The notes beneath the pieces were generated by a model, which did not search any database, was not told the DNA's origin, and worked only from the letters and a program-made list of their open reading frames with translations. The position numbers were made by a program, and so were the translations under genes. Positions 1-9,700 of a stretch of 64,000 bases of DNA are shown here, one piece after another (position 1 is the first letter of the stretch; every line of letters starts with the position of its first letter). Source of the DNA: an archaeon (lineage in GTDB: Archaea; Thermoproteota; Nitrososphaeria; Nitrososphaerales; Gagatemarchaeaceae); assembly GCA_016432545.1 (NCBI GenBank), contig CP066694.1:558001-622000 (forward strand), read 5' to 3'.

Positions 1-2
1 AC

Positions 3-2291
3 GGCAATGAATACTCGGCCGTCGTAGTCTCGCTCCTCGACCCCTCGGGCCGCCCGTCGTTCCCGACCTCTTACGTGACTGTCTACCTCACTTCGTCTCA
101 ACAGAACGTGGCGACCGTCGACCAGAGCCTCGTGATCAGTCCGGGCTCGAACTACGGGGTAGCGAACCTGACAACCACGATTACGACCGGGTCGACCGTG
201 ATAACCGCTGCCTCTCCCGGCCTTCAGTCCGCTTCATCAGTTTCCACGACCGTAACGCCGAGCGGGTTCCCCTCGAGCCTGAAAGTCTTCGTCGCGCCCA
301 GCACGGTCCCGGCCAGGCCTGGTAGTCAGGGCGTAGTCATCGTCGAGCTGCTAGACAAGAACAACCTGCCGACGAAGCCCACCTCGGACATCACGATTCA
401 GCTTACCACCAGCGAGCCAAGGGTGGCGAACCTGACGGACTCGACCTTGACGCTTCAGGCCGGGAACCTGGAGGTCCAGGGAGGGTTCCTCACCACCTTC
501 CGCCCAGGCCAGGCGGTGGTGACCGCTTCAGCCCCGGGCCTAGGCACTGGAAGGGCCACGGTAAATGTCAAGGGGCCGGCGCCGACCAACCTCAAGGTCT
601 ACGCCCAGCCGGCGAAGATCCCGGTTTCGACCAGCGGCAAGCTTACGATAGTCCTGACTGACTCGACGGGCAATCCTGCGAGGGCGCAGAGCGACATCAC
701 GGTCCTGCTCAGCTCCTCGAACACCAGCCTCGCCAAGGTCAAGAGCACGCTGACAATCCCCGGAGGTAGCATGTACGCCATCACGACGGTCAACTCGACG
801 GCTGTCAACGGCAACGCGATCATTTACGCCGCTTCCACTAACCTCGTCACCGGATCCGTCTCGATAAGGTCCTACTTCCCGTCACTTACGCCTACAAGGC
901 TGAAGCTGGAGCTTGCGCCCCCGGTGGTCCTCGCCGACAATACAGTGTACAGCTCTATCATGGTGTCATTGGAGGACTCGGGCGGCGCACCGGCGCTCGC
1001 AGCTGTTGACACCACAGTGAGGCTCACTGCGTCAAACACCCAAGTGGGAACTGTCCCTGCATCGGTCGTGATTGTCCATTCAACGAACTTCAAGGTCATA
1101 CCTTTCGACGCCACCTTCTTCTCCGGCTCGACAGGAATCACCGCCCAGGGCCTTGACAGCTCTCTGACCATCGACACCGTCCAGCAGGCTACCTACGGGC
1201 CAGTCCCAACGAAGGTGGTCCTGACGGCGCTCTTCGGAACTTCGGGAAGGGGAGGCACACTGCCGGCTGACGGAAAGCTCTACAACGCTCTTGAGGTCTC
1301 CCTCGTGGACGCGTCCGGTTCGCCTGCGGTGGCACCGGAGGACCTCCCCATCCAGCTCCTGTCCACAGCCTCCGGGGTGGTCTCAGTTGATACGGCCGCC
1401 ACAATCCCAGCCGGCTCGACTGCGATCATAACCGGTGTCCAGACGAGCACCCTGTCCGGCCGGGCCAACCTCACTGCGTTCGCGCAAGGGCTTACTATCT
1501 CGGGGCTTCAGGTGCTGACGGTGGTCCCGGCGCCCTCTGCCCTCGCTGCCTGGGTCAGCCCTTCCACAACCCTGTACTCCTCAGTCGCGCTCTCCCCGTT
1601 GCTCTTCGTCCAGCTCCAGGACTCCGCGGGCAACCCGGCCAGGGCGCAGTCGCCCATCAGCGCGACCGTGACTTCGTCCAACGGGGCTGAGGTCCAGACT
1701 CCCATTGCCTTGACATTCCCGCAAGGTACCGACCACATCTCGGTCCGGGTTGAGCTGAAGCACAACGGGTCCACCGTGCTTACCGTGACTTCGTCCGGAC
1801 TTACCTCGGCGAACGCGAGGATCGACGCCCGGTCTCCGACGCTCGCAATCGCCATAACCGCAAACCCGCCCACGATCTTCTCGAACGCGAGCTCGATAGT
1901 CAAGCTGACCTTGATGGCAGAGGGGGCGCCGCTGCCGGGCGCGACGGTCGCTTGGAACTCCAGCCTGGGCAGAGTGGAACCCAACGCCACCTTGACATCG
2001 ACCTCCGGGCTGGCCTCAATCACATTCAAGCCGTCGCAGAGCGGCCTGGCCAAGATCTTTGCGATCATCTCGCACCCGTCTCTGGGCACCTACACCATGA
2101 AGGTCTCGGTGACTATCAACCCCGCGCCGAATAGAGCTCCACCTACGCTTTTGCAGCTAATCCTCTCCTACCTGATCTATGTCATCCCGGTCGTCGCTGC
2201 GATCATCGGGCTGGTGGTCTTCCGTACAATCAGGCGGCGGAGAAGTAAAGCCAGAGAGGAATTGGAAGCAGGGTTCCAGACCCTCTCCTAG
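3..2291 (+). CDS. Ig-like repeat surface protein, C-terminal membrane anchor (5' partial)
   Basis: The reading frame is open to the left edge of the window, and the first codons already read as a repeat (GNEYSAVVVSLLDPSGRP), so the N-terminus is missing. About six to seven beta-rich repeats of roughly 95-100 residues follow; each contains a block like VSLEDSGGAPA or IVLTDSTGNPARAQSDITV and a later block like TIPAGSTAIITGVQTS. This resembles bacterial Ig-like/invasin-type domains. Near the C-terminus comes one membrane helix (LILSYLIYVIPVVAAIIGLVVF), then a basic RTIRRRR stretch and a short cytoplasmic tail, so the repeats should face outward. It is convergent with the methyltransferase gene, 6 bp away. 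The likely role is an adhesin or cell-envelope protein; no enzymatic motif is visible. Confidence 0.8.
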   Translation, partial: GNEYSAVVVSLLDPSGRPSFPTSYVTVYLTSSQQNVATVDQSLVISPGSNYGVANLTTTITTGSTVITAASPGLQSASSVSTTVTPSGFPSSLKVFVAPSTVPARPGSQGVVIVELLDKNNLPTKPTSDITIQLTTSEPRVANLTDSTLTLQAGNLEVQGGFLTTFRPGQAVVTASAPGLGTGRATVNVKGPAPTNLKVYAQPAKIPVSTSGKLTIVLTDSTGNPARAQSDITVLLSSSNTSLAKVKSTLTIPGGSMYAITTVNSTAVNGNAIIYAASTNLVTGSVSIRSYFPSLTPTRLKLELAPPVVLADNTVYSSIMVSLEDSGGAPALAAVDTTVRLTASNTQVGTVPASVVIVHSTNFKVIPFDATFFSGSTGITAQGLDSSLTIDTVQQATYGPVPTKVVLTALFGTSGRGGTLPADGKLYNALEVSLVDASGSPAVAPEDLPIQLLSTASGVVSVDTAATIPAGSTAIITGVQTSTLSGRANLTAFAQGLTISGLQVLTVVPAPSALAAWVSPSTTLYSSVALSPLLFVQLQDSAGNPARAQSPISATVTSSNGAEVQTPIALTFPQGTDHISVRVELKHNGSTVLTVTSSGLTSANARIDARSPTLAIAITANPPTIFSNASSIVKLTLMAEGAPLPGATVAWNSSLGRVEPNATLTSTSGLASITFKPSQSGLAKIFAIISHPSLGTYTMKVSVTINPAPNRAPPTLLQLILSYLIYVIPVVAAIIGLVVFRTIRRRRSKAREELEAGFQTLS

Positions 2292-2297
2292 TACGAG

Positions 2298-3122
2298 TCA
2301 AGCCTCGGCAGTGTGATACGCGACTCTCCCCTCAATCGAGTGCGCGGGAGGAAGCAGGCCCAATCGAAGGCGCGAGACTTTGGCCTCTTTGAGCCGGCCC
2401 TCTTCGGTGATCTCCTCGAATACCGAGCTGTTCCCGGCTATCAGGAGCGCGACCCTGCCGCCGTCCTTCAAGACCCTGATCACCTGCACCGAGGCCTTCC
2501 TCATCTCGAGCGACCCCTTTAGCCTGTGAAGGGCCATTCCCGATACGACGGCGTCGAAGGCCCGGTCCTTGAACGGGAGGTGGGTCGGCTCCCCCATGAC
2601 TAGTGAAATCTTGGACTCGGTGCCGCAGATTCGCGCGTTGGCAAGGAGAGAGGCAGGGCTGTTTCCCGTCACCTCCGTGGGCCTCCATCTGTCCAGCGAG
2701 ACCACTAAGCCGTCCTTCAGCCTGGCAGCCACAGTATTGGCGAACATCCCTCTCCCGGACCCTATGTCTAGCACCACTTCGTTTCCTCCCCAAGAGATCG
2801 TCGCTGCCAGCCGGGCCACCTCCCTAGGCTTCCACGCCTTGCGGCCCAGGTACAGGCCCGCCCCGAACCCGATGAAGATCAGCCCTGCAAGAAGAAGGAG
2901 GAGGCTCAGCATGAAGACCCAGAGGGGTCCGAGAGTCGACCGAAGGAACTGCACCGAGAAGCCCGAGGCAGCCACCAAGATTCCCGCCGCCAAGAGCGAA
3001 AAGATGGTCACTGGGTCGTCCGTTCCATAGTCGGGCTTTCCTGGCAGTAGTGAAGGCGCTTGGCGGTCCTCAGACTTCGGCCCTGCCTTGTTGGGCATTT
3101 CGATTGGCGGGTGCCCTTTCAC
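2298..3122 (-). CDS. Membrane-anchored class I SAM-dependent methyltransferase
   Basis: 274 residues from a GTG start. Two predicted membrane helices lie near residues 37-57 and 66-92. A class I methyltransferase fold follows: motif I is EVVLDIGSGRG (about 115-125), an acidic residue ends the next strand (VSLDRW), and AFDAVVSGMALHRL is a motif IV-like segment. The fold binds S-adenosylmethionine; the methyl acceptor cannot be read from sequence. The gene starts 15 bp after the GspF/FlaJ-like gene on the same strand, so it is probably the third gene of the pilus assembly operon. A membrane-tethered enzyme in that position might modify a lipid, a pilin or another envelope component; this is inference. 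The codon use matches its neighbours. Confidence 0.75.
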   Translation of the reverse strand: MKGHPPIEMPNKAGPKSEDRQAPSLLPGKPDYGTDDPVTIFSLLAAGILVAASGFSVQFLRSTLGPLWVFMLSLLLLLAGLIFIGFGAGLYLGRKAWKPREVARLAATISWGGNEVVLDIGSGRGMFANTVAARLKDGLVVSLDRWRPTEVTGNSPASLLANARICGTESKISLVMGEPTHLPFKDRAFDAVVSGMALHRLKGSLEMRKASVQVIRVLKDGGRVALLIAGNSSVFEEITEEGRLKEAKVSRLRLGLLPPAHSIEGRVAYHTAEA

Positions 3123-3137
3123 AAGGGCCGATAAGCG

Positions 3138-4847
3138 TTACAGTGGTATGGGGATGAAGAGGCGGGCCAGGCTGACCGCTATGATGCTCGCGATGACGAG
3201 GGCGAACCCGTGCTTGAAACCGTCCGACAGGCTGCTCTCCCCCATCTTCCCTGCTACGAGTCCGATTATGAAGGAGTCGAAGACCGCCGTCGTAAGAAGG
3301 AGGTCGATCGTGTGAGGGTCAATCGAGCTCGTCTTGTACCCCAGGGTCGCGGGGGCAGAGAGCATGTAGACAAGGATGAAGGTCGTGAGGATCACCATAA
3401 CGCCCGCGATGTAGGTAACGAAGACGAAAGGCCTCAGTGCCGAGCGCCGCTGGCTTTCGAGGTCGTTGATTGTCCGCGCAAAGGAGGCCATTTCGGTAAA
3501 GCTTCGGATTGTTCCTCCGCCAACGTCGACTACTTCTATCATCAGGATTCCTGTGGCACGGGTGATCCAGCTCGCGACCGAGGAGGTGAATGTGGAGATG
3601 ACCTTCGAGAGAGAGACGCCCCAGGAAAGCTGGGCGCCCATTTTCTTGACGTGCCTCGAAAGCACCCCATAGTTCCTTGATGAGAGGCGTTCTATGCTCT
3701 GTTCAGGAGATAGGCCTGTCTTCCTCCCCTCTGTCACGTCCCCTATGAAGTCAGGAAGTGCCCTCTCAAGCCGTCTCCTCTCACGAGAGAGCCTGAAGGA
3801 AAAGGCGGCTGGAGCACCAGACGCGACGCCCAAGGCGAGGGAGGTGTGGATGTAGAGTGGCACCGGGAGGGGAAGGAGCATTGTTAGAATCGCAAACGGG
3901 ATCATGATTCCGAAAAGCCTGTAGGGGCGGTAGTCCGTGTAAGGCCACTTGGTCTGAACGGCATCTGTGATATAGATGAAACCGGCCGAGAGCAGAGGGA
4001 CGACCAGGAAGGCGAAAACGTACAGGTTCTGTAGGCCCGCGACGTTCTTCGAAATCATTGTCTGGACCATGTAGAGGGTATACAAGGTCATTCCAAGGAC
4101 GACGGTCACTGTCAGGTATGCTTCCGCTATCGTCCCTGTGATGTCGGAAGAAGCCTTGACGATCGCGGACCGGTTGGCGATAAGGTCCCTCAGCTTGAGC
4201 TGGATGTAAGCTTCGAAGCTGCCTCCGGACTTTAGGACCGCCGTATAGCCCGCGAGGAATTCCGACCAGTACCTGCTGGGGCTGAGCCGCGAAGCATTCT
4301 CCATGGCGGTGATGGGGTCCTGGCCGAAGACATCGGTGTCCACGAGTATCCGCTTCGCTTCCTTCTTGGATGCGGGCAGGACGTCCATCTGGGAAATCCT
4401 CCTCAGGGTCTCGATGGGAGACACGCCTCCTCCCGCGAGGACGCTCATGTATCCTAGCACGAAGGGAAGCTCGGTGTCGATGGCTGCGGCCCTGCCGGCC
4501 GAGCTAAGTTTCGGAAGGTTGGTGATCAGGATGTAGACGATGGGGGTCGCGACCGGAAGAAACGCGAAGAACACCATGTTGAGGACAAGCACACCGTAGA
4601 CCGCGAACACTGAAGTGACTAGACCGGTCACGAACGCGGAGAAGAGCGCAAGTGAGACCAGCCCCTCTGGCGAGGTCCTGAGGTTGGACTTCAGAATCTG
4701 CGAGCGCAGGCCTGGCATCCCCTCCGCGATGCGCGCCGAAGGACCTTGGAAGATCTTGAAGGTGAGAGCCACGAACTTGTCGAAGAGGCTCAGGAGGGGC
4801 TCTCGTTTGGCTTTGCCCTCCAGCTCGCTCAGGAGCACGTCGCTCAT
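3138..4847 (-). CDS. Type IV pilus/archaellum-type assembly platform protein (GspF/TadC/FlaJ family)
   Basis: 569 residues. Polytopic membrane protein with two homologous halves, each pairing a cytoplasmic helical T2SSF/GspF domain with membrane helices, as in archaeal FlaJ and PilC-like platforms. The first half contains ELPFVLGYMSVLAGGGVSPIETL; the second contains ERALPDFIGDVTEGRKTGLSP. These are the characteristic platform helices seen in both halves. A longer frame exists, but the start chosen is the ATG that forms an ATGA overlap with the stop of the upstream ATPase gene, the usual sign of translational coupling; the extra upstream residues are low-complexity out-of-frame ATPase sequence. 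It should sit in the cytoplasmic membrane and work with the ATPase to extrude pilins. Confidence 0.9.
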   Translation of the reverse strand: MSDVLLSELEGKAKREPLLSLFDKFVALTFKIFQGPSARIAEGMPGLRSQILKSNLRTSPEGLVSLALFSAFVTGLVTSVFAVYGVLVLNMVFFAFLPVATPIVYILITNLPKLSSAGRAAAIDTELPFVLGYMSVLAGGGVSPIETLRRISQMDVLPASKKEAKRILVDTDVFGQDPITAMENASRLSPSRYWSEFLAGYTAVLKSGGSFEAYIQLKLRDLIANRSAIVKASSDITGTIAEAYLTVTVVLGMTLYTLYMVQTMISKNVAGLQNLYVFAFLVVPLLSAGFIYITDAVQTKWPYTDYRPYRLFGIMIPFAILTMLLPLPVPLYIHTSLALGVASGAPAAFSFRLSRERRRLERALPDFIGDVTEGRKTGLSPEQSIERLSSRNYGVLSRHVKKMGAQLSWGVSLSKVISTFTSSVASWITRATGILMIEVVDVGGGTIRSFTEMASFARTINDLESQRRSALRPFVFVTYIAGVMVILTTFILVYMLSAPATLGYKTSSIDPHTIDLLLTTAVFDSFIIGLVAGKMGESSLSDGFKHGFALVIASIIAVSLARLFIPIPL

Positions 4848-6559
4848 TTCTGGATCTCTTCTATCTGGGGCGTGGCGATCCCCATCGCCTTGACCTCGTT
4901 GAGGGCCCTCTGGTAGGTCTCCTCGGGTCGGCTGACGTAGTAGTCGAGGATTGGAGAGACCTCCTTGAAATTGCGGATTCCCTTCTGCTGAATCCACTTC
5001 AGGACTATGCTCCTCCTGTTGATCTCTTCTACGAGCTGACCAGGCTCGAATCCGCCGTCCCTCGCGAGGCGCTGGATCCTAGGACTCTTCTCGAGGTTGG
5101 CTCCCTTGAACGTATCAGTGCGGGCGTCCCACTTGAAGATCTTCTCGTATACCTTGTCGCTGACAATCTCGTCGACTGAGACGATCCTTCTGATCGACTT
5201 GAAGCCACCCGTGGGAGTCGGCATCGAAATCCTCCTGACCACGAAGATGATGTCGAGGAAAGGCAGGAACGCTGCGGGGACGTTCATCGGGGCTGAGAGG
5301 AGCCTCTGGACGGCCGAGGTCTCGTCGTCGGCGTGGAGAGTGCAAAGTCCGCCGTGTCCCGTGCTGATCGCCTGGAAGAGGACATAGGCTTCTTGGCCCC
5401 TCACCTCTCCTACCACGAGTATGTCCGGCCTCATCCTCATAGCGGCCTTGACAAGTTCGAAGAGGTCGACTTCGCCGGCCCTCTCCTCAGTTGCCGCATA
5501 GCTCTCCCTCGAGACGAGAGGTGTCCAGTTCTGATGTGGTACGTTGATCTCTTGGACCTCTTCGATTGTAACAAGCTTGGTGTTTAGCCTGGTCAAGGTC
5601 AGGATCGCGTTCAGAAGCGTGGTCTTGCCGGCGCCGGTCGCGCCCACGACTATGGCGGTTGAGCGATTCTGCATGAGGAGCCATGTGTACGCCGCAATCT
5701 TGTAGTCGAGGAGGTTGAGATTGAGCATGTCGATAATCGTCAGTGGGTCTTCCCTGAACTTCCTGATCGTCGCACTGCTTCCTTGAGGCGAGACTTCCCT
5801 GCGGAAGGTAGCAATCAGCCTGTGCCTTCCAGGCAGGGTGCCCTGGACGATGGGGAAGGCGGTAGAGACATGCTTTCCGGCCATGTGGGAGAGCCTTGTA
5901 ACGATGTTGTCGAGCTCGTCGTCGTTGGGGATGGTGATGTTCGTCTCGAGGGTTTCGTGACCCTTGTGGTAAATGAAAATCGGCTTGCCTGAGCCGTCCA
6001 GTGAAATGTCTTCGATGTTGGGGTCCTTGAGGGGGCCGTCCAGCACGCCGAATCCGACCAAGTCGCGCTCAGCGAAGTAGATGATCTTGGACCAGGACGT
6101 AGCAGGTACGCGGATGCTGTACTTCAGGACGATGCGCCTGGCTTGGTCTGAGAAGTACTGGCGCGGATTGACCTCTGACCTTGGGACGGTCAGTTCAGCC
6201 TCCAAAGTGTCGAGGATGTAGGAGTAGATGCCCGCCTCGGCCTTCGAGAGGGGGACCTCGTCCAAGAAGTACTTCTTCGCTCCAAGGGGGCTCTCGGAGA
6301 TCTCGGCGAATGCGAAGGGGCTGTTGACTGGGTACCTGTCGATGACCCTCCAAGATGGAGGTATCCTCGTCCCGGTCATCGGGAAGCGGATATTGGTCTT
6401 CCTGAGGAGCGAAATCAGCTTCTCCTGCGACTTCTTCGTCTCGCCGGGCCTTGCTTCTCCGCCTGGGCGGCTCAGTACGTGGCCCTCCACCGCTTCAGGT
6501 TCCGACGGTTTCGAGATCTCTTCGGCCGGAACCGTCGAGTCCTGACTCCCAGACGACAT
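4844..6559 (-). CDS. Type II/IV secretion system ATPase (FlaI/PilB/TadA family)
   Basis: 571 residues, typical for archaeal secretion ATPases. The N-terminal 60 residues are polar and disordered-looking. An N-terminal domain follows (about 150-280), then the RecA-like ATPase core with Walker A GATGAGKTT at 306-314. Downstream are an Asp-box-like TIEEVQEI, the Walker B region DILVVGEVRGQEA and a His-box-like STGHGGLCTLHAD. It powers assembly of type IV pilus-like filaments, or pilin-dependent secretion, at the inner face of the membrane. The stop overlaps the platform gene by 4 bp (ATGA). A TATA-like element (6621-6629, reading TCTATATTA on this strand) and an AGGTGG ribosome site lie upstream. 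Confidence 0.93.
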   Translation of the reverse strand: MSSGSQDSTVPAEEISKPSEPEAVEGHVLSRPGGEARPGETKKSQEKLISLLRKTNIRFPMTGTRIPPSWRVIDRYPVNSPFAFAEISESPLGAKKYFLDEVPLSKAEAGIYSYILDTLEAELTVPRSEVNPRQYFSDQARRIVLKYSIRVPATSWSKIIYFAERDLVGFGVLDGPLKDPNIEDISLDGSGKPIFIYHKGHETLETNITIPNDDELDNIVTRLSHMAGKHVSTAFPIVQGTLPGRHRLIATFRREVSPQGSSATIRKFREDPLTIIDMLNLNLLDYKIAAYTWLLMQNRSTAIVVGATGAGKTTLLNAILTLTRLNTKLVTIEEVQEINVPHQNWTPLVSRESYAATEERAGEVDLFELVKAAMRMRPDILVVGEVRGQEAYVLFQAISTGHGGLCTLHADDETSAVQRLLSAPMNVPAAFLPFLDIIFVVRRISMPTPTGGFKSIRRIVSVDEIVSDKVYEKIFKWDARTDTFKGANLEKSPRIQRLARDGGFEPGQLVEEINRRSIVLKWIQQKGIRNFKEVSPILDYYVSRPEETYQRALNEVKAMGIATPQIEEIQK

Positions 6560-6700
6560 CTAAGGTCCACCTGGCACAATTCTGAGACTCGGCAATTTCG
6601 TCCCAAAGCGGGCTTCCAACCTAATATAGATTTGAGAGGGGTTGTGAGGGCTCATCAGGGGCATCAATCGGAGTCCTTGAGAAGGTGTGGAGAAGTACAA

Positions 6701-9700
6701 CTAAGTCTCCGTGAAGGTCGCGCTCGCGGCCACGACCGAGGTCGTTGTGTCGTAGACGATGACATAGTAGGTTCCAGCCGTCGCTTGGTTGACGGTCAAT
6801 GTGACGCCACCCGGTATAGCGCCTGCCCCACTCGTCGTAAGGGTAAAGGAGCTGCTCACACAGGTGGCGGTTGTGGCGCTTGAGCTGAGGCAGTATGAGT
6901 AGGACTTCGAGTTTGCGTAGTTGGAGCCACTGAGTGTCGTCACCGTGTTAGAACCATGAGGTCCAGAAGTGATTGTGAGACTCAACGTTGGAGCCGGGGA
7001 AACGGTGAAGACAGCCTGAGCGGTATTCCCTTGGGCATCTGTCGCCACCACAGAGTGGGTACCCCCGCCCGAGGTCGGGACTAAGAAAGTAGTTGCCCCC
7101 GGGATGGCGCCAGCACCTGTGGCGGTTACGGCTGCGGGGCTGGTCGTCAAGACATTGCCGTCGTAGGAGAAGCCTATTGGAGCGCTTGCCGTGAAGCCCG
7201 ATCCGGTCAAGGTTACAGAGGATCCGAGTTTGCCGCTTACGGGGGCCAGGCTTAGGGTTCCAGGGGTCTGGAAGTAGGTCAGCACTAGTGGTTCGTTCTC
7301 ACCTACTGGCACAACGCTCCCCGTACAACCTGTGTAACCTAGAGTAGTACACCCAACCCCAAATACGCCGTGCAGATAGAAGGAACCCGGACCGGTCCCA
7401 CCGGCGGCAGGGCACGTGGTCGCCGAACAGCTATTGCCCATAGGTGTCCCTGTGAAGTAGACCGTCACTGGGTGAAGAGAGTTCGTCGTGACATCGGGAG
7501 CGGGAAGCAAGATACCGTCTCCCAAGCACACAGGAGTGCCTGAGCCAGAGGTTCCTCCGCACGTGATAAGTCCTGTACTCGATACCGACCCTATGTACCA
7601 CACGAAATTCTTGGAGCTGGAACCGGGCGGCTGATTGGTGATAAAGAACAGGCTGTCAGCGTCCAAGACTATGTTTCTGTGACCAGTTGTGTCTGTATCC
7701 GAGAGGTTAGCCGAGAACACGAGTACTTTTCCCGTGTTCGTTAGTGGGCTCACCGTGGTCCATCCCGTCGGGGCATTCTTCACGTTAAATGTGCCGCCTA
7801 TGCAGTTTGTGTTGAATGGGTTGTTCGCGCAGCCGAAAGAATTGTAGTTGTCAAGGTGGCAACCGGAAGCTCCGGGCAGACATCCATTCCCGCCGGTCAC
7901 TACCGTGCCCCAACTCCTAAAACTGTCGAAGTCCAGCGCTATGTACCCAAGCCCGCTCGAGCTGGTCGCGCGGCACGTCGTAGTCGTCGGATCGCAGCCT
8001 TGGGTGACTACGAGTGGTTCGCAGGAGCTTGTTGCCCCGGCGTTGTTCGAGTCTCCTGAGTAGACAGCATGCCAGCTGAAAGCCCCTAGGCTGTTGAATG
8101 TCACCGAGGCGGAGTTAGGCACCACTGCGTTTGTTACGGTAACAGCTACACCAACGGTTGTCGCCATTCCGCCGCAACCAGCCCCAGTGAAATACGAATA
8201 AGTGACGGTTCCACCTGCGTTGGTCGTCACGCCTATCAGGTTCGCCTGGTCATAAACTGAGGTAGCAGGAAGGACCGAGGTGGCCGACAGCGTGGTAATG
8301 ATGGCGCTCACAAAGTTGAGGTTCGTCACCAAAAGTGGCTCGCATGGGCTGGTCGCCGGGTTGTTGTTGGCGTCTCCGCCGTACACTGCGACCCAGCTGA
8401 AGGAGCCCGCGCTGGAGTAGGCGAAGGCGCTTGAGTTTGAACTTACCTTGCCGTTGACTACGGAGGAAGTGCTGACCTGGACCCGGGTCCCTTGGCAGAT
8501 TCCGCTTGCCGTGTACCTGTAATAGGTGACGGTCCCTCCTGCATCGGACGTCACGCCATCCAGGGTCGCTTGGTCGAAGACGGAGCCTCCCGGGGAGATG
8601 ACGTTCGCAGATAGGGTGGTCGTAAAGGACGAAATTATCGTGTGAAGAACCAGGAGTGGCTCGCAGGGGCTGTTCGCCGCGGCGTTGTTGGCGTCGCCGG
8701 AGTAGACTGCCTTCCATGAGTACGCGCCGGCCGTGCTGTACACCACAGTGGATGAGGCAGGTGCGATTCCGTTCGTCACCGTCACCGGAGAGCCAACCTG
8801 AGTCTGACCCGTAGTACACAGGCCATCCGAGTAGCGGTTGTAGGTCACCGTGCCGCCTGCCGTACTTGTGACCCCCTCGAAGTAAGCCTGGTCAAAGACG
8901 GACCCGCCAGGAGAGATGACATTCGCCGAGAGGGTGGTGGTGAAGGCTGGGATGTAGGTCTGAGCCACGTAAAGCGGCTCGCAGGGGCTGGTCGCTCCTG
9001 CGTTGTTCGCATCGCCAGAGTACACCGCCTTCCAGGAGTAGGCCCCGGCTGTATTGAAAGTCACGGACGAGGAACTTGGGACCACGGCGTTGGTTACAGT
9101 GACGGGAGAGCCCACAGTGGTCTGACCGGTGGTGCAGAGGCCATCGGAATAGCGGCTGTAGGTGACCGTCCCTCCCGCTGTTGTTGTTACTCCCTCGAGA
9201 GTGGCCTGGTCGAAGACCGACTGCCCGGGCGTGATGACGTTGGCTGAAAGGGTAGTGGTGAAAGCGGGGATGTACGTCTGGCTAACCAAGAGTGGTTCGC
9301 ACGGGCTAGTCGCGCCTGCGTTGTTCGCGTCCCCCGAATAGACTGCGTTCCAACTCAGGGTCCCGGCCGAGTTGAAAACGACAGAAGCGGAGTTTGGCAC
9401 AACTGCGTTCGTGACTGTTGCGGCAGAGCCCACCTGCGTCTGTCCCGCCGAGCAGAGCCCGTTGGAGTACCGATAGTATGTGACGGTCCCGCCCGCAGTA
9501 GGCGTCACTCCGATCAGCGTCGCCTGGTCGTAGACAGAGTTGCCCGGGGTTATCACGTAGGATGAGAGGCTGGTGACCACCCCGACAGCAGAATTCGAGT
9601 TGGTCACGAAGAGGGGCTCGCAGGGGCTATTGGCCGCGGCGTTGTTCGCGTCTCCCGAGTAGACGGCCTTCCATGAATAGGCCCCGTAGGTGTTGTAGGT

